Positions 9,606 through 19,323 of a stretch of 64,000 nucleotides of DNA are shown in pieces. The position numbers and the translations under genes are program-made. The DNA is taken from positions 3,100,001 to 3,164,000 of the forward strand of contig NZ_CP046564.1 in assembly GCF_009818105.1 (NCBI RefSeq). The letters run 5' to 3'. The DNA is from Bacillus sp. N1-1 (GTDB lineage: Bacteria; Bacillota; Bacilli; Bacillales; Guptibacillaceae). The notes beneath the pieces are model-generated. The model made no database searches and had not been told where the DNA came from. It was given only the letters and a program-made list of their open reading frames with translations. Each line of letters opens with the position of its first letter. The stretch's first letter is position 1.

Positions 9606-10073
9606 TCAGGTGAAAAATTCAACAACCTTCATTGCCATATAAGCAATGCCCGCCCCAATCAATGGACCGACGGCAATTCCTTGAAAAACAGCTACGGCAA
9701 GAATTGTACCAAATACAAGCGCTGTTGTAATATGCGGATCATTTTGTAGTAAAACAATCCCTTTTGAAGCGATGATCGCAACAAATATACCAGCTCCCAT
9801 TGCAATCCATGCATAAGAAGATTTAACTGCTTCACCAAGTTGCTTAAAACCTATTTCTCCATTCGCAATTGGTACGAGCACGGCAATCGTAATGATTGTT
9901 ACTCCCCAGGAGATTCCTTTTGATTGCAATATCGGAAAGACTTTATCACCAAGTCCCACCGCTTTCACAACCAATAAGATCGCTACGGCAATAATAAGCG
10001 AGCTATTCTTCGCAATAAGCGCGATTGCAAGTAAAATGAGTAAAAAAATAGTAGGCTGAGAAATAATTGACAT
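9606..10073 (-). CDS. ytwI: UPF0756 (DUF441) membrane protein YtwI
   Basis: A 155-residue hydrophobic protein with four or five predicted membrane segments and no obvious catalytic residues. It contains the family's glycine-rich IAVGPLIGAGIAYMAMK C-terminus. Function unknown. Position between citZ and ytvI matches B. subtilis ytwI. It is divergent from ytvI, with 139 bases between the starts. Confidence 0.85.
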   Translation of the reverse strand: MSIISQPTIFLLILLAIALIAKNSSLIIAVAILLVVKAVGLGDKVFPILQSKGISWGVTIITIAVLVPIANGEIGFKQLGEAVKSSYAWIAMGAGIFVAIIASKGIVLLQNDPHITTALVFGTILAVAVFQGIAVGPLIGAGIAYMAMKVVEFFT

Positions 10074-10154
10074 AACGCTCCCTCTTTCACATTAGCAGAA
10101 CTCTTTTAGCATAACAAACTTTTAGAAAATAAGCACGAAACTGGTTTACTCCAA

Positions 10155-10184
10155 TTGCTAGTTTTAAAGCAAGCGGTGTAAAAT
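10155..10184 (+). promoter_or_regulatory. Possible promoter of ytvI
   Basis: TTGCTA (10155-10160), 18-base spacer, TAAAAT (10179-10184), about 30 bases before the ytvI start. A moderate SigA match; ytvI is a sporulation gene in B. subtilis, so another sigma factor may act instead. Confidence 0.35.
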
Positions 10185-10212
10185 ATAGGAAAGGGATCCT
10201 AGGAGGGTTAAA

Positions 10213-11331
10213 ATGAATTGGAAATATATACATAGAGTTTTACGTTTTTTCTTTGTAATCTTTCTTATTATTCTTTCCTTAATTGCCTTTTATTATATTT
10301 GGCATCTTGCTTACCCTTTTGTAATTGCCTTACTCCTTGCTTTTTTAATCAATCCAATGGTCGACTTATTAGAAAGAAGAGGAAAAATCCCAAGACCCTT
10401 TGCTGTAGCTCTCTCCATTTTATTTCTAATCGGAGTGCTTGCAGCTTTTATTGCCCTTCTCGTAAATGAGCTTGTCCAGGGCGTCGTTTATATCGCTAGC
10501 GTATTACCAGGAAACTTTCAAGAAATCGTTCGTTTCGTAGAAGAACTCTTCGTGTCACACGTTATGCCACTTTATAATCAATTAGAAGACCTGTTTAAAG
10601 ATTTAAATAAAGATCAGCAAACGACTGTTCTTGACAATATTCAATCGATCGGCACAACTGTTACAACCGCTGTAACCGATATTCTTCAATCTCTTGTTGA
10701 AGGAATACGGTCGATTATCGTTAGTTTACCAACCATATTAACTGTGCTTGTCTTCTCGATGTTGGCCACTTTTTTTATCAGTAAAGACTGGTATAAATTC
10801 ATTAATTGGCTAAAAAAGAAGGTGCGTAGTGATATCCAAAAGAGTATTGGTACGGTCTATGTTGATTTAAGGCGGGCTTTGTTCGGCTTTCTTAAGGCGC
10901 AACTTACGCTAATCTCCATGACGGCTATTATCGTCCTTATCGGTCTATTTATTTTGAGAGTTGATTATGCGATCACGATTGCGATTATTATTGGCCTAGT
11001 AGACCTCTTACCTTACCTTGGTACTGGAGCAATTTTTGTACCGTGGATGATTTATTCTTTTTTAACTGGTAATTATGCTCTAACAATTGGGCTTTCTATT
11101 CTCTACGGAGTCGTCGTCATTCAACGCCAAGTTATGGAGCCAAAAGTCCTTTCTTCTAATATAGGACTTGACCCTCTCGCAACATTAATTGCGCTATTCG
11201 TAGGCTTTCAACTATTTGGATTCATCGGCCTAATTATCGGTCCAGTTCTTCTCGTTGTTCTTAAAACACTTTACCAAGCGAATGTATTTAAGGATATATG
11301 GGGTTATATAAAAGGGTCATCCGTTAAATAG
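10213..11331 (+). CDS. ytvI: Sporulation integral membrane protein YtvI (AI-2E transporter family)
   Basis: A 372-residue polytopic membrane protein of the AI-2E/PerM family. It has the N-terminal hydrophobic block, an extracytoplasmic amphipathic middle (about 85-165) and the C-terminal cluster of helices with GLVDLLPYLGTGAIFVPW, a family hallmark. In B. subtilis ytvI is expressed in the mother cell during sporulation. Start preceded by AGGAGGG. It converges on the monooxygenase gene through a shared terminator. Confidence 0.88.
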   Translation: MNWKYIHRVLRFFFVIFLIILSLIAFYYIWHLAYPFVIALLLAFLINPMVDLLERRGKIPRPFAVALSILFLIGVLAAFIALLVNELVQGVVYIASVLPGNFQEIVRFVEELFVSHVMPLYNQLEDLFKDLNKDQQTTVLDNIQSIGTTVTTAVTDILQSLVEGIRSIIVSLPTILTVLVFSMLATFFISKDWYKFINWLKKKVRSDIQKSIGTVYVDLRRALFGFLKAQLTLISMTAIIVLIGLFILRVDYAITIAIIIGLVDLLPYLGTGAIFVPWMIYSFLTGNYALTIGLSILYGVVVIQRQVMEPKVLSSNIGLDPLATLIALFVGFQLFGFIGLIIGPVLLVVLKTLYQANVFKDIWGYIKGSSVK

Positions 11332-11382
11332 CGAAAAACAAGATTATTGATCAACAAAGCTTATTGAAGGCAAAAAAGCATT

Positions 11383-11436
11383 AAAAAACCCTAGGAGCAA
11401 CGTACAAATGATACGTTGCTCCTAGGGTTTAATTTG
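11383..11436. terminator. Bidirectional terminator between ytvI and the ABM gene
   Basis: Nineteen-base stem aaaccctaggagcaacgta/tacgttgctcctagggttt (11386-11404 and 11412-11430) with a 7-base loop. T-rich tails follow on both strands, stronger on the minus strand. It serves both convergent genes. Confidence 0.9.
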
Positions 11437-11465
11437 TTAAAAGCATGAATCTTTTAGCTCAACCA

Positions 11466-11762
11466 TTATTTTTGTACTTCAGTAGCGTCATAAACTTTAA
11501 CGTCTAATGGAGCCACCAAATATTCTGGTGCTTTCCCAACAAATGCTTGAAAATGAGCACTTTGATTGTGCTTTTCGACTGCAGCCATGTCTTCATAAGC
11601 TTCAATCATTTTATATGTGCTCTCTTTTTCAATCTCTTTCGTCAAAGTATAAGAAAGGTTTCCTTCTTCTTTTCTAGCTTCTTCAATAAGAGTAGCTACT
11701 TCGTTAAGAAACGCTTCTTCCTTAGCCGGGTTAATTTGTAATCCTGCATGAATAATAATCAT
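11466..11762 (-). CDS. Antibiotic biosynthesis monooxygenase (ABM) domain protein
   Basis: A 98-residue single ABM/YgiN-type ferredoxin-like domain. Signatures: the start MIIIHAGLQINPAKEEAFL, GNLSYTLTKEIEKESTYKMIEAY, and HNQSAHFQAF. Such proteins are small cofactor-poor monooxygenases acting on quinones and similar compounds. It follows the nitroreductase gene by 29 bases, so both are probably under the MarR regulator upstream, forming a quinone or nitro-compound response unit (inference). Confidence 0.85.
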   Translation of the reverse strand: MIIIHAGLQINPAKEEAFLNEVATLIEEARKEEGNLSYTLTKEIEKESTYKMIEAYEDMAAVEKHNQSAHFQAFVGKAPEYLVAPLDVKVYDATEVQK

Positions 11763-11791
11763 TCGTTATCTCCTCTTTTCAATGTTTATTT

Positions 11792-12427
11792 TTATTTCCA
11801 CTCTGTAATTGATTCAACAGGTAAGCGAACAGATTTGTACCCTTCGTTTGCTGCTTTGCCAATTGAAATCAGCATCACTGGATAGTAACGCTCTTTATCC
11901 ATACCGTAAGCTTCAGCAATCTGATCTTTCTCATATCCACCAATTGGATTTGTATCATATCCGTGTGCTCGAGCCGCTAACATCAATTGCATGGACACTA
12001 ACCCACCATCAATGATATTCATTTCTCTAAATTGCTCAGTTGACATACCTTCTAACAAGCCTTTTATCGCTGGAAGCTGTTGATCTCTTACTTCTGCTGG
12101 CATATATCCTTTTTGTACAGCAGTGTCATAAATTTCATCAGCATAGTCCAGGCTGTTCATATCTACAAATACCGCAATAACTGCTGCAGATGTTTCAACT
12201 TGTGATTGATTAAATTTAGCAAGTGGTGCTAATGTTGTTTTTCCCTCATCGCTATCGATAACGACAAAACGCCAAGGTTGAAGGTTGACTGAAGATGGTG
12301 CCAGAGTAGCTTCAGTTAAAATTTCCGTCATCTCTTCTTTAGTAATTTTGACTGACGGATCGTAATGACGAATTGAGCGTCGTCCTGTAATAATTTCATT
12401 AAAGTCATTTATTTTGGTTGCATTCAT
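11792..12427 (-). CDS. ydgI: Nitroreductase family protein, YdgI-like
   Basis: FMN-dependent NAD(P)H oxidoreductase of 211 residues. Family features: the FMN phosphate-binding GRRSIRHYDP start, APSSVNLQPWRFVVID, and the FMN-contacting GGYEKDQIAEAYG region. Whole-length resemblance to B. subtilis YdgI is strong as I recall that sequence, including the SMQLMLAARAHGYDTNPIGG segment. In B. subtilis ydgI also lies next to a marR gene (ydgJ), so the pair is conserved although its chromosomal place differs. Probably reduces nitroaromatics or quinones. Confidence 0.88.
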   Translation of the reverse strand: MNATKINDFNEIITGRRSIRHYDPSVKITKEEMTEILTEATLAPSSVNLQPWRFVVIDSDEGKTTLAPLAKFNQSQVETSAAVIAVFVDMNSLDYADEIYDTAVQKGYMPAEVRDQQLPAIKGLLEGMSTEQFREMNIIDGGLVSMQLMLAARAHGYDTNPIGGYEKDQIAEAYGMDKERYYPVMLISIGKAANEGYKSVRLPVESITEWK

Positions 12428-12454
12428 CGTTAAATCTCCTTATGTCATTTCTTG

Positions 12455-12889
12455 TTAGTATTGAATTTCTTCAATGTTATATTGAATACGACTAAGCATA
12501 TTCGATAATTCGGTTTGTTCCTTCTCACTAAAGTCTTTTAGCACTTTCCGAATGAATTCTTCTTTCTCTATTCGAAAAGAAGCAATTTTCTCTCTACCTT
12601 CTTCTGTTAACCTCACAAAGGTAAAACGGTTATCATCTGGATTCTTGCGTCGAGTAACCATTTCTTTAACCTCAAGCTGCTTTAAATGTCTTGTTACAGC
12701 AGCACTATCAATATTGACTTCTTTCTGCAAAGCTGTTTGGCTAATTTCCTCAACCTCAAACAATTTATGCAGAATCTCTAAGCGAGACTGACTGATGCCA
12801 GTACATCTTTCGAATTTCGGACTCATTTGTTTGTATATATCATTTAACTTGTATAATATTTTACCTTTATCTGAGCAAGAAGCCTTCAA
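12455..12889 (-). CDS. ydgJ: MarR family transcriptional regulator, YdgJ-like
   Basis: Winged-helix repressor of about 144 residues. The recognition region ISQTALQKEVNIDSAAVTRHLKQLE and wing RRKNPDDNRFTFVRLTEEG are clear. I place the start at a TTG at 12889, spaced correctly behind GGAGGAGG; the frame open to 12904 would begin inside that ribosome site. It is first in a three-gene unit with the nitroreductase and the ABM protein. Two copies of a palindrome flank its promoter, which suggests autoregulation. Confidence 0.88.
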   Translation of the reverse strand: MKASCSDKGKILYKLNDIYKQMSPKFERCTGISQSRLEILHKLFEVEEISQTALQKEVNIDSAAVTRHLKQLEVKEMVTRRKNPDDNRFTFVRLTEEGREKIASFRIEKEEFIRKVLKDFSEKEQTELSNMLSRIQYNIEEIQY

Positions 12890-12909
12890 CGCATCCTCCT
12901 CCAATCATT

Positions 12910-12934
12910 TGATGGGTCAATCATTGACTCATCA
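12910..12934. promoter_or_regulatory. Operator copy 1 of the MarR unit
   Basis: Inverted repeat tgatgggtcaatcattgactcatca centred on TCAATCATTGA, lying between the -10 and the start codon of the marR gene. The 15-base core ggtcaatcattgact recurs exactly at 12991-13005. Confidence 0.75.
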
Positions 12935-12937
12935 ACT

Positions 12938-12966
12938 AATATACTAGTTGTATTTCTGAATGTCAA
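12938..12966 (-). promoter_or_regulatory. SigA promoter of the MarR-nitroreductase-ABM unit
   Basis: Minus strand: TTGACA (12961-12966), 17-base spacer, TATATT (12938-12943). Near-consensus and bracketed by the two operator copies. Confidence 0.85.
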
Positions 12967-12984
12967 CTGGAAAACACTAATTAA

Positions 12985-13014
12985 TTGATAGGTCAATCAT
13001 TGACTGGTCAATTA
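12985..13014. promoter_or_regulatory. Operator copy 2 of the MarR unit
   Basis: Second copy of the ggtcaatcattgact core (12991-13005) with palindromic flanks (ttga..tcaa), just upstream of the -35. Spacing between the two cores is 76 bases, about seven helical turns, so bound dimers would face the same side of the DNA. Confidence 0.75.
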
Positions 13015-13062
13015 AAGTAGTAGACGAATGGTTTTAATATCAACTAACCGCTCACTACTCCA

Positions 13063-13097
13063 CGAAAACAGGAGCTTGAATGTATACTCAAGCTCCT
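13063..13097 (-). terminator. Terminator after fxsA
   Basis: Ten-base stem aggagcttga/tcaagctcct (13070-13079 and 13088-13097). The minus-strand tail is TGTTTTCG, a modest T-run. Confidence 0.65.
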
Positions 13098-13148
13098 TAA
13101 TGACTTATTTTTTATGATGATTACTCACGCGCTATATGGTACAATTCT

Positions 13149-13541
13149 TTACCTTCTAATAAACATAAACTGACCATTATTCATTCGACGTTCAAGGAAT
13201 TTCTTAATCCATCTCTTAAATGGTTTTCTGGTTGCCGGTACAAGAAGCAAAAAGCCGACTGCATCTGTGATAAATCCCGGCGTGAGTAGAACGACACCAC
13301 CTACAAGTATACACAAACCATCTAGAATAGCTTCTCCGGGCATTTGGCCAGTCTGCATTTGTCTGTTCACCTTCTGGATCGTCTCTGCTCCTTCTTTACG
13401 CGCAAGCCAGGCCCCGAGGATTCCGGTACCTATAATCAATAATACTGTTGGAATAAGCCCCAGTGTTCTTCCTGACAGAAGTAACAAAGCGATTTCTAGA
13501 GCCGGTACAATGATAATAAAAAGCAACAAAATACGAAACAT
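13149..13541 (-). CDS. fxsA: FxsA family membrane protein
   Basis: A 130-residue membrane protein of the FxsA family, named after the E. coli protein that affects F-plasmid exclusion of phage T7. Several hydrophobic segments are followed by a basic tail. Family features include the N-terminal hydrophobic RTLGLIPTVLLIIGTGILGAWLARKEG region (two short motifs here: GTGILGAWLARKEG and LLTPGFITDAVGFLLL). Cellular role unknown. GAGGGAG precedes the ATG. Located between the MarR cluster and pyk, as in many Bacilli. Confidence 0.88.
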   Translation of the reverse strand: MFRILLLFIIIVPALEIALLLLSGRTLGLIPTVLLIIGTGILGAWLARKEGAETIQKVNRQMQTGQMPGEAILDGLCILVGGVVLLTPGFITDAVGFLLLVPATRKPFKRWIKKFLERRMNNGQFMFIRR

Positions 13542-13675
13542 GACATAGCTCCCTCAATTATAATCGGGAAAGTGTCCCGTTATCCCTATTATACGTGTTT
13601 TTCAATTTTTTTCGAACTCAATTGCCTCATTCGTTCATTATAAAGAATACCCACAAGAATTTTTGGAGTATGGAA

Positions 13676-13704
13676 AAAGGCTGTCGATTTACTCGACAGC
13701 CTTT
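13676..13704 (-). terminator. Terminator of the pfkA-pyk operon
   Basis: Stem aaaggctgtcga/tcgacagccttt (13676-13687 and 13693-13704) with a 5-base loop. Minus-strand tail TTTTTCC. Confidence 0.85.
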
Positions 13705-13721
13705 AAAAGCTTAAATCATAC

Positions 13722-15476
13722 TTATAGGATACTTGCTTTCCCGTTGTAAATAATTCCTGTTGTTGCATCTAACGTTACTTGTTGACCCTCTTCAAATAGC
13801 TCAGTAGCATTCTCAAGACCAACGACTACCGGCAAACCAAGACTTAAGCCGACAACAGCAGCATGGCATGTAAGACCGCCTTCTTCTGTAATAAGTCCAG
13901 CTGCTTTTTCTAGTGCAGGAACCATATCTTTATCAGAAGCAATCGTAACAAGGATTGTGTTAGCATCTGCTTTTTGAATCGCTTCTTCAGCTGTTTTTGC
14001 AATCGCAATGCGTCCTGAAGTAGATGTTTTGCCAATACCCTGTGCTTTTGCAAGAATATCTCCGATAACGTGAACTTTCATCAAGTTCGTTGTACCAGAT
14101 TCTCCAACAGGTACACCCGCTGTAATGACAACAGTATCTCCGTGATTAACAATACCAGATTGGATTGAAGCGTCTACAGCTACTTCTAGCATTTCATCCG
14201 TAGTCGAGACTTTATGTCCTTCTTGTGCGTGAACGCCCCATACAAGAGCAAGCTTGCGGCATACGCTAGCTGTATTCGTTACAGCAACAATTGGTGCCTT
14301 CGGACGATATTTAGAGATCATGCGAGCTGTATGACCACTTTCTGTAGCTGTTATAATAGCTGGTACATTTAAGTTATAAGCTGTGTGTGCAACAGATTCA
14401 CTGATCGCATTTGTTGTATTTGTTTCAGTTTCTTTACTTCTTACAGAAAGAAGATCACGGTAGTTTAGTGATTTTTCAGTGTATGATGCGATGTTATGCA
14501 TCGTTTGTACAGCTTCGATTGGATATGATCCAGCTGCTGTTTCACCTGACAGCATGATCGCATCTGTGCCATCAAGGATCGCATTGGCAACGTCACTAGC
14601 TTCCGCACGTGTCGGGCGAGGATTACGCTGCATTGAATCAAGCATTTGTGTTGCTGTAATAACTGGTTTACCAAGTGCATTACATTTCTTAATAAGCTGT
14701 TTTTGTACTAGAGGTACTTCTTCAGCTGGAATTTCAACACCAAGGTCACCACGAGCAACCATTAAGCCGTCTGAGATCTCAAGAATAGAATCGATATTAT
14801 CGACACCTTCACGGTTCTCAATTTTAGGGATAATTTGAATATCAGTAGCTTTATGCTTCTCTAGAAGTTTGCGAATGTCAAGAACATCGGATACTCGACG
14901 AACGAATGACGCAGCAATAAAGTCTACACCTTGCTCAATACCGAATTCGATATCTGCAGCATCCTTATCTGTAATACCAGGAAGGTTAACACTTACATTC
15001 GGTACGTTAACACCTTTTTTGTTTTTCAACGTTCCATTATTTAGAACCTCAGTATATAGTTCATTCTTCTCGATTTGCTTAACTTCAAGTTCAATTAATC
15101 CATCGTCAAGTAGAATTTTAGATCCAACGTGAACATCGTTAACAAGTTCAGGATACGTAACAGAAATCTTTTCTGTTGTGCCTAGAACTTCTTCCATAGA
15201 TACGATAAGCTGTTGACCTGCTTCAAGATCAATGCCGCCATTTTCCATATTATTCGTACGGATTTCTGGGCCTTTTGTATCTAAAAGAATCGCTACGTTT
15301 TTACCTAGCTTCTCAGCCACTGAACGGATTGACTTAATACGGTTACCGTGTTCTTCAAAATCACCGTGTGAGAAATTCAAACGAGCCACGTTCATTCCTG
15401 CATTAATCAATTTTTCTAACGTTTGTTCATTTTCACTTGCTGGTCCTATCGTACAGACAATCTTAGTTTTGCGCAT
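13722..15476 (-). CDS. pyk: Pyruvate kinase with C-terminal PEP-utilizer domain
   Basis: Last step of glycolysis, PEP + ADP to pyruvate + ATP. 584 residues, the long Bacillus form. TIGPASEN at the start, the barrel with [12 protein letters not shown] and the signature [10 protein letters not shown], the allosteric C-domain, then an extra domain (about 480-584) like the mobile phosphohistidine domain of PPDK/PEP synthase with [19 protein letters not shown]. This extra domain is typical of Bacillus and Geobacillus pyruvate kinases. GGAGGA precedes the ATG. It lies 118 bases after pfkA, with a hairpin between. Confidence 0.97.
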   Translation of the reverse strand: MRKTKIVCTIGPASENEQTLEKLINAGMNVARLNFSHGDFEEHGNRIKSIRSVAEKLGKNVAILLDTKGPEIRTNNMENGGIDLEAGQQLIVSMEEVLGTTEKISVTYPELVNDVHVGSKILLDDGLIELEVKQIEKNELYTEVLNNGTLKNKKGVNVPNVSVNLPGITDKDAADIEFGIEQGVDFIAASFVRRVSDVLDIRKLLEKHKATDIQIIPKIENREGVDNIDSILEISDGLMVARGDLGVEIPAEEVPLVQKQLIKKCNALGKPVITATQMLDSMQRNPRPTRAEASDVANAILDGTDAIMLSGETAAGSYPIEAVQTMHNIASYTEKSLNYRDLLSVRSKETETNTTNAISESVAHTAYNLNVPAIITATESGHTARMISKYRPKAPIVAVTNTASVCRKLALVWGVHAQEGHKVSTTDEMLEVAVDASIQSGIVNHGDTVVITAGVPVGESGTTNLMKVHVIGDILAKAQGIGKTSTSGRIAIAKTAEEAIQKADANTILVTIASDKDMVPALEKAAGLITEEGGLTCHAAVVGLSLGLPVVVGLENATELFEEGQQVTLDATTGIIYNGKASIL

Positions 15477-15559
15477 GGGTCTGTCTCCTCCTAAAAGCTA
15501 TGCTTCAATTAGTTTTCTTCATAACAGAGTTGTTATGTATTTTTTCAGGCATTACGATA

Positions 15560-15582
15560 CACCCCTTAACTATGAAGGGGTG
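15560..15582 (-). other. Intercistronic hairpin between pfkA and pyk
   Basis: Stem caccccttaa-type repeat: cacccctt/aaggggtg (15560-15567 and 15575-15582), 7-base loop. No T-run follows on the minus strand, so it is not a normal terminator. It may protect or pause the pfkA-pyk transcript. Confidence 0.55.
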
Positions 15583-15594
15583 CCCCGCATATTG

Positions 15595-16560
<966 letters not shown>

Positions 16561-16630
16561 TCACCTCATTAGTTCTTTGTGTTATTAAAATATCAAATAC
16601 AGCCCCTTAATACAATAGCAAAGGTCCATC

Positions 16631-16667
16631 GCAAAAAAGTGCTTTCTCTTTTGTGAGAAAGCACTTT
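16631..16667 (-). terminator. Terminator of accD-accA
   Basis: Thirteen-base stem aaagtgctttctc/gagaaagcacttt (16636-16648 and 16655-16667), 6-base loop, with a run of six T residues on the minus strand. Confidence 0.9.
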
Positions 16668-16669
16668 CC

Positions 16670-17647
16670 TTATTTCAAGCCAATGGTATCGGTTACAAAC
16701 GTATATTGTCCAATATTTCTGTATTTTTCATAACGATGATCCACCAGCTCTTCTTTGGTAAGTTGTGTCAGTTCTTCAAGAGATTTAGATAGGGCGCTCT
16801 GAATTGCTTTTGACTGTTCTTCCACATTGCGATGCGCTCCACCTTTTACTTCAGGGATAATCTCATCAATGACATTTAACTCTTTCAAATCTGGTGCTGT
16901 AATTTTCATTGTATCTGCTGCTTGTTGTGCCAAACTTGAATCTTTCCACAAAAGAGCCGCAGCACCCTCAGGGGAAATAACAGAATACCATGAATTTTCG
17001 AGCATGTGCACATGGTTACCTACACCAATGGCAAGAGCTCCTCCACTCGCGCCTTCCCCTATAACAATGCAAATAATTGGGACTGTTAATCCAGCCATCT
17101 CGATCAGGTTCCTTGCAATGGCTTCACTCTGGCCGCGTTCTTCTGCGGCTTTACCCGGAAATGCGCCTTTCGTGTCTAGTAAGAAAATGACCGGACGCTG
17201 GAATTTTTCAGCTTGCTTCATCAAACGAAGCGCCTTTCGATACCCCTCCGGATGCGGCATACCAAAGTTCCTTCTAAGGTTCTCTTTTGTGTCCTTACCA
17301 CGCTGATGACCAATAACTGTAACAGGATTGCCTTCAAACGTAGCGATTCCTCCTACAATGGCCTCATCGTCTCCAAACAGACGGTCACCATGCAATTCAA
17401 GAAAATCATCAAAAATACGATCGATGTAATCTGATGTCGTTGGTCGCTCAGGATGTCTTGCTAATTGAACACGGTTCCACGCTGTTAAATTCTCGTAAAT
17501 TTCACTTTCCATTTTGGAAAGTCGTTTTTCAAGTCGTGAAACTTCATCAGTAAGATCCACATTCTTCTCTTCCATAAAAGCATGAAGTTCTTTGATTTTA
17601 TCTTCTAACTCTTGAAGCGGTCGTTCAAAATCAAGCCTCTGCCCCAT
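16670..17647 (-). CDS. accA: Acetyl-CoA carboxylase carboxyltransferase subunit alpha
   Basis: With AccD transfers the carboxyl group from biotin to acetyl-CoA, giving malonyl-CoA for fatty acid synthesis. 325 residues. Crotonase-like fold with [41 protein letters not shown] and [14 protein letters not shown], which lines the active site. Start ATG overlaps the accD stop by one base (TAATG), showing translational coupling. Followed by a strong terminator. Confidence 0.97.
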   Translation of the reverse strand: MGQRLDFERPLQELEDKIKELHAFMEEKNVDLTDEVSRLEKRLSKMESEIYENLTAWNRVQLARHPERPTTSDYIDRIFDDFLELHGDRLFGDDEAIVGGIATFEGNPVTVIGHQRGKDTKENLRRNFGMPHPEGYRKALRLMKQAEKFQRPVIFLLDTKGAFPGKAAEERGQSEAIARNLIEMAGLTVPIICIVIGEGASGGALAIGVGNHVHMLENSWYSVISPEGAAALLWKDSSLAQQAADTMKITAPDLKELNVIDEIIPEVKGGAHRNVEEQSKAIQSALSKSLEELTQLTKEELVDHRYEKYRNIGQYTFVTDTIGLK

Positions 17648-18504
17648 TATTTCTCACCTCTATTTCCATGAATCATCAAAACTTGGCTAAGCGTCTTCTT
17701 CATATCCGCTCTATGAATAACACGGTCCAATTGACCATGATTTAACAAAAACTCAGCTGTTTGAAAATCCTCTGGAAGATCTTCACGAATTGTTTGCTCA
17801 ATAATTCTTCGCCCAGCAAAACCAATCAAAGCCTTAGGCTCAGCGAAATTAAAGTCACCTACAGAAGCAAAGCTCGCTGAAACTCCGCCAGTTGTAGGAT
17901 GCGTCATAATGGATATGAACAATCCACCATCATTGCTAAAGCGTTTAAGGGCTACGCTGGATTTTGCCATTTGCATTAAACTCAACACACCCTCCTGCAT
18001 TCGAGCTCCACCGGAGGCCGTAAAAATGATAAAAGGAATTTTTTCTTTATGTGCATGTTCAATCGCTCTTGTGATTTTTTCTCCTACAACAGACCCCATG
18101 CTACCCATTCGAAAACGTGCATCCATCACAGCAATAGCTGTTCGGTAACCGTCAATCGTTCCTTCACCTGTTACCACAGCTTCGTTCAATGATGATTTCT
18201 TTTGATCCTTTTCCAAGCGCTCAACATAATCAGGGAAAGAGAGCGGGTTTTCGGAAATCATCTCTGCATCCAGTTCTCTAAATGAACCTTGGTCAAGCGT
18301 ATTATTTAATCGTTCAGGGGCAGACATCTGGTGATGATAGCCGCATTTCACGCAAACCTTATGGGATTTTTCAAGTTCTTTCGTATAAATAATACTTTTG
18401 CACCCTGGGCACTTTGTCATGATGCCTTCAGGGACATCCTGTTTTATTTTATCTGAAGGAACCGTCGCATACTTTTTCTTCTTGTTGAACAAATCTTTTA
18501 ACAA
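17647..18504 (-). CDS. accD: Acetyl-CoA carboxylase carboxyltransferase subunit beta
   Basis: Partner of AccA. 285 residues. N-terminal zinc ribbon with Cys32, Cys35, Cys51 and Cys54 (CPGC...CVKC), then the crotonase-like domain with [15 protein letters not shown] and [21 protein letters not shown]. The start is TTG: AAAGGAA lies ten bases upstream and no ATG fits. It starts 31 bases after the GntR regulator gene and is probably co-transcribed with it. Confidence 0.96.
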   Translation of the reverse strand: MLKDLFNKKKKYATVPSDKIKQDVPEGIMTKCPGCKSIIYTKELEKSHKVCVKCGYHHQMSAPERLNNTLDQGSFRELDAEMISENPLSFPDYVERLEKDQKKSSLNEAVVTGEGTIDGYRTAIAVMDARFRMGSMGSVVGEKITRAIEHAHKEKIPFIIFTASGGARMQEGVLSLMQMAKSSVALKRFSNDGGLFISIMTHPTTGGVSASFASVGDFNFAEPKALIGFAGRRIIEQTIREDLPEDFQTAEFLLNHGQLDRVIHRADMKKTLSQVLMIHGNRGEK

Positions 18505-18535
18505 TGTGGACCATTCCTTTCGCTTATCCTAATGG

Positions 18536-19183
18536 CTATTCTTCCGTTTTTTTCATTTCATACTTATCCAAAAGATTAATTGCGGCTTCCTGATTTCGAG
18601 AAACGAGCGCATTAATCATAGCCTCATAATAATGAGTCGGACGAAATGTCAATTGATGCCAAATTGTCTGGTGATAATCCGCAAGCTCCGCCCATAAGCG
18701 CATAAGCAAGTGATTATGTGTGGATGAAACAATGACACGGAAGAAAGCAGTATCAAACTCAGTCGAAAAAATGTCTCGATCTGAAGAGTTGTCCTTATGT
18801 TCCATCATAGTTCTTAAACGATCAATGTATTCATCTGAAATCCGTTCACAAGCCACTCTTAGTATATCTTTTTCGATTAATTTCCTCGTTTCAAGCAAAT
18901 CTTCTTTCGACTTGGTATCTTTTAAAATAAAAGAAGCAATCACTTCTACAAGTCGATGATCTCTAGCATTGGCTATAAAAGTCCCTTCACCGCGTCGCGT
19001 TTCAATAAGACCCAGCATTTCCATTGATCTTAACGCTTCCCTTACAGAAGATCTTCCGGCACTTAAGCGATCAGAAAGCTCCCTTTCCGAAGGGAGCTTA
19101 TCGCCGGTTTGTAAACCATCATTATAGATAATCGACTTTATCTTCTGAAGAATATTCTGATAGACTTTCCCCTGGGTTGTCAT
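18536..19183 (-). CDS. FadR-type GntR family regulator with FCD domain
   Basis: 215 residues. The N-terminal winged helix (about 7-75) reads KLPSERELSDRLSAGRSSVREALR with the wing GEGTFIA. The C-terminal FCD ligand domain (about 90-210) departs from the metal-binding type: the usual D-x-x-F-H reads DTAFF, so one metal His is Phe, and an organic ligand is possible. It stands just upstream of accDA and just downstream of the malic enzyme gene. A FadR-family palindrome lies at the malic enzyme promoter, so it probably controls that gene (inference). The ribosome site is weak and distant. Confidence 0.85.
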   Translation of the reverse strand: MTTQGKVYQNILQKIKSIIYNDGLQTGDKLPSERELSDRLSAGRSSVREALRSMEMLGLIETRRGEGTFIANARDHRLVEVIASFILKDTKSKEDLLETRKLIEKDILRVACERISDEYIDRLRTMMEHKDNSSDRDIFSTEFDTAFFRVIVSSTHNHLLMRLWAELADYHQTIWHQLTFRPTHYYEAMINALVSRNQEAAINLLDKYEMKKTEE

Positions 19184-19228
19184 TGGAAGTCAACACCCTT
19201 TCTTAGCTCTAAGAACAGGAGAACGTTA

Positions 19229-19256
19229 GAATAACCTGGCTTTTCACCAGGTATTC
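19229..19256 (-). other. Hairpin between the malic enzyme and gntR genes
   Basis: Inverted repeat gaataacctgg/ccaggtattc (19229-19239 and 19247-19256) with one bulged base. No T-run follows on the minus strand. It could be a weak end for the malic enzyme transcript or part of the gntR leader. Confidence 0.5.
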
Positions 19257-19323
19257 TCAAAATACAATCCGCGCTCATAAATAAAATGCAAGAAAAAAGT
19301 GAGAAAGTCAAGCTCTTCCCCAC

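Noticed and set aside
16827..17306. 159-codon plus-strand frame inside accA
   Set aside because: Antisense shadow of accA; Pro/Ser/Arg-rich translation with no domain.
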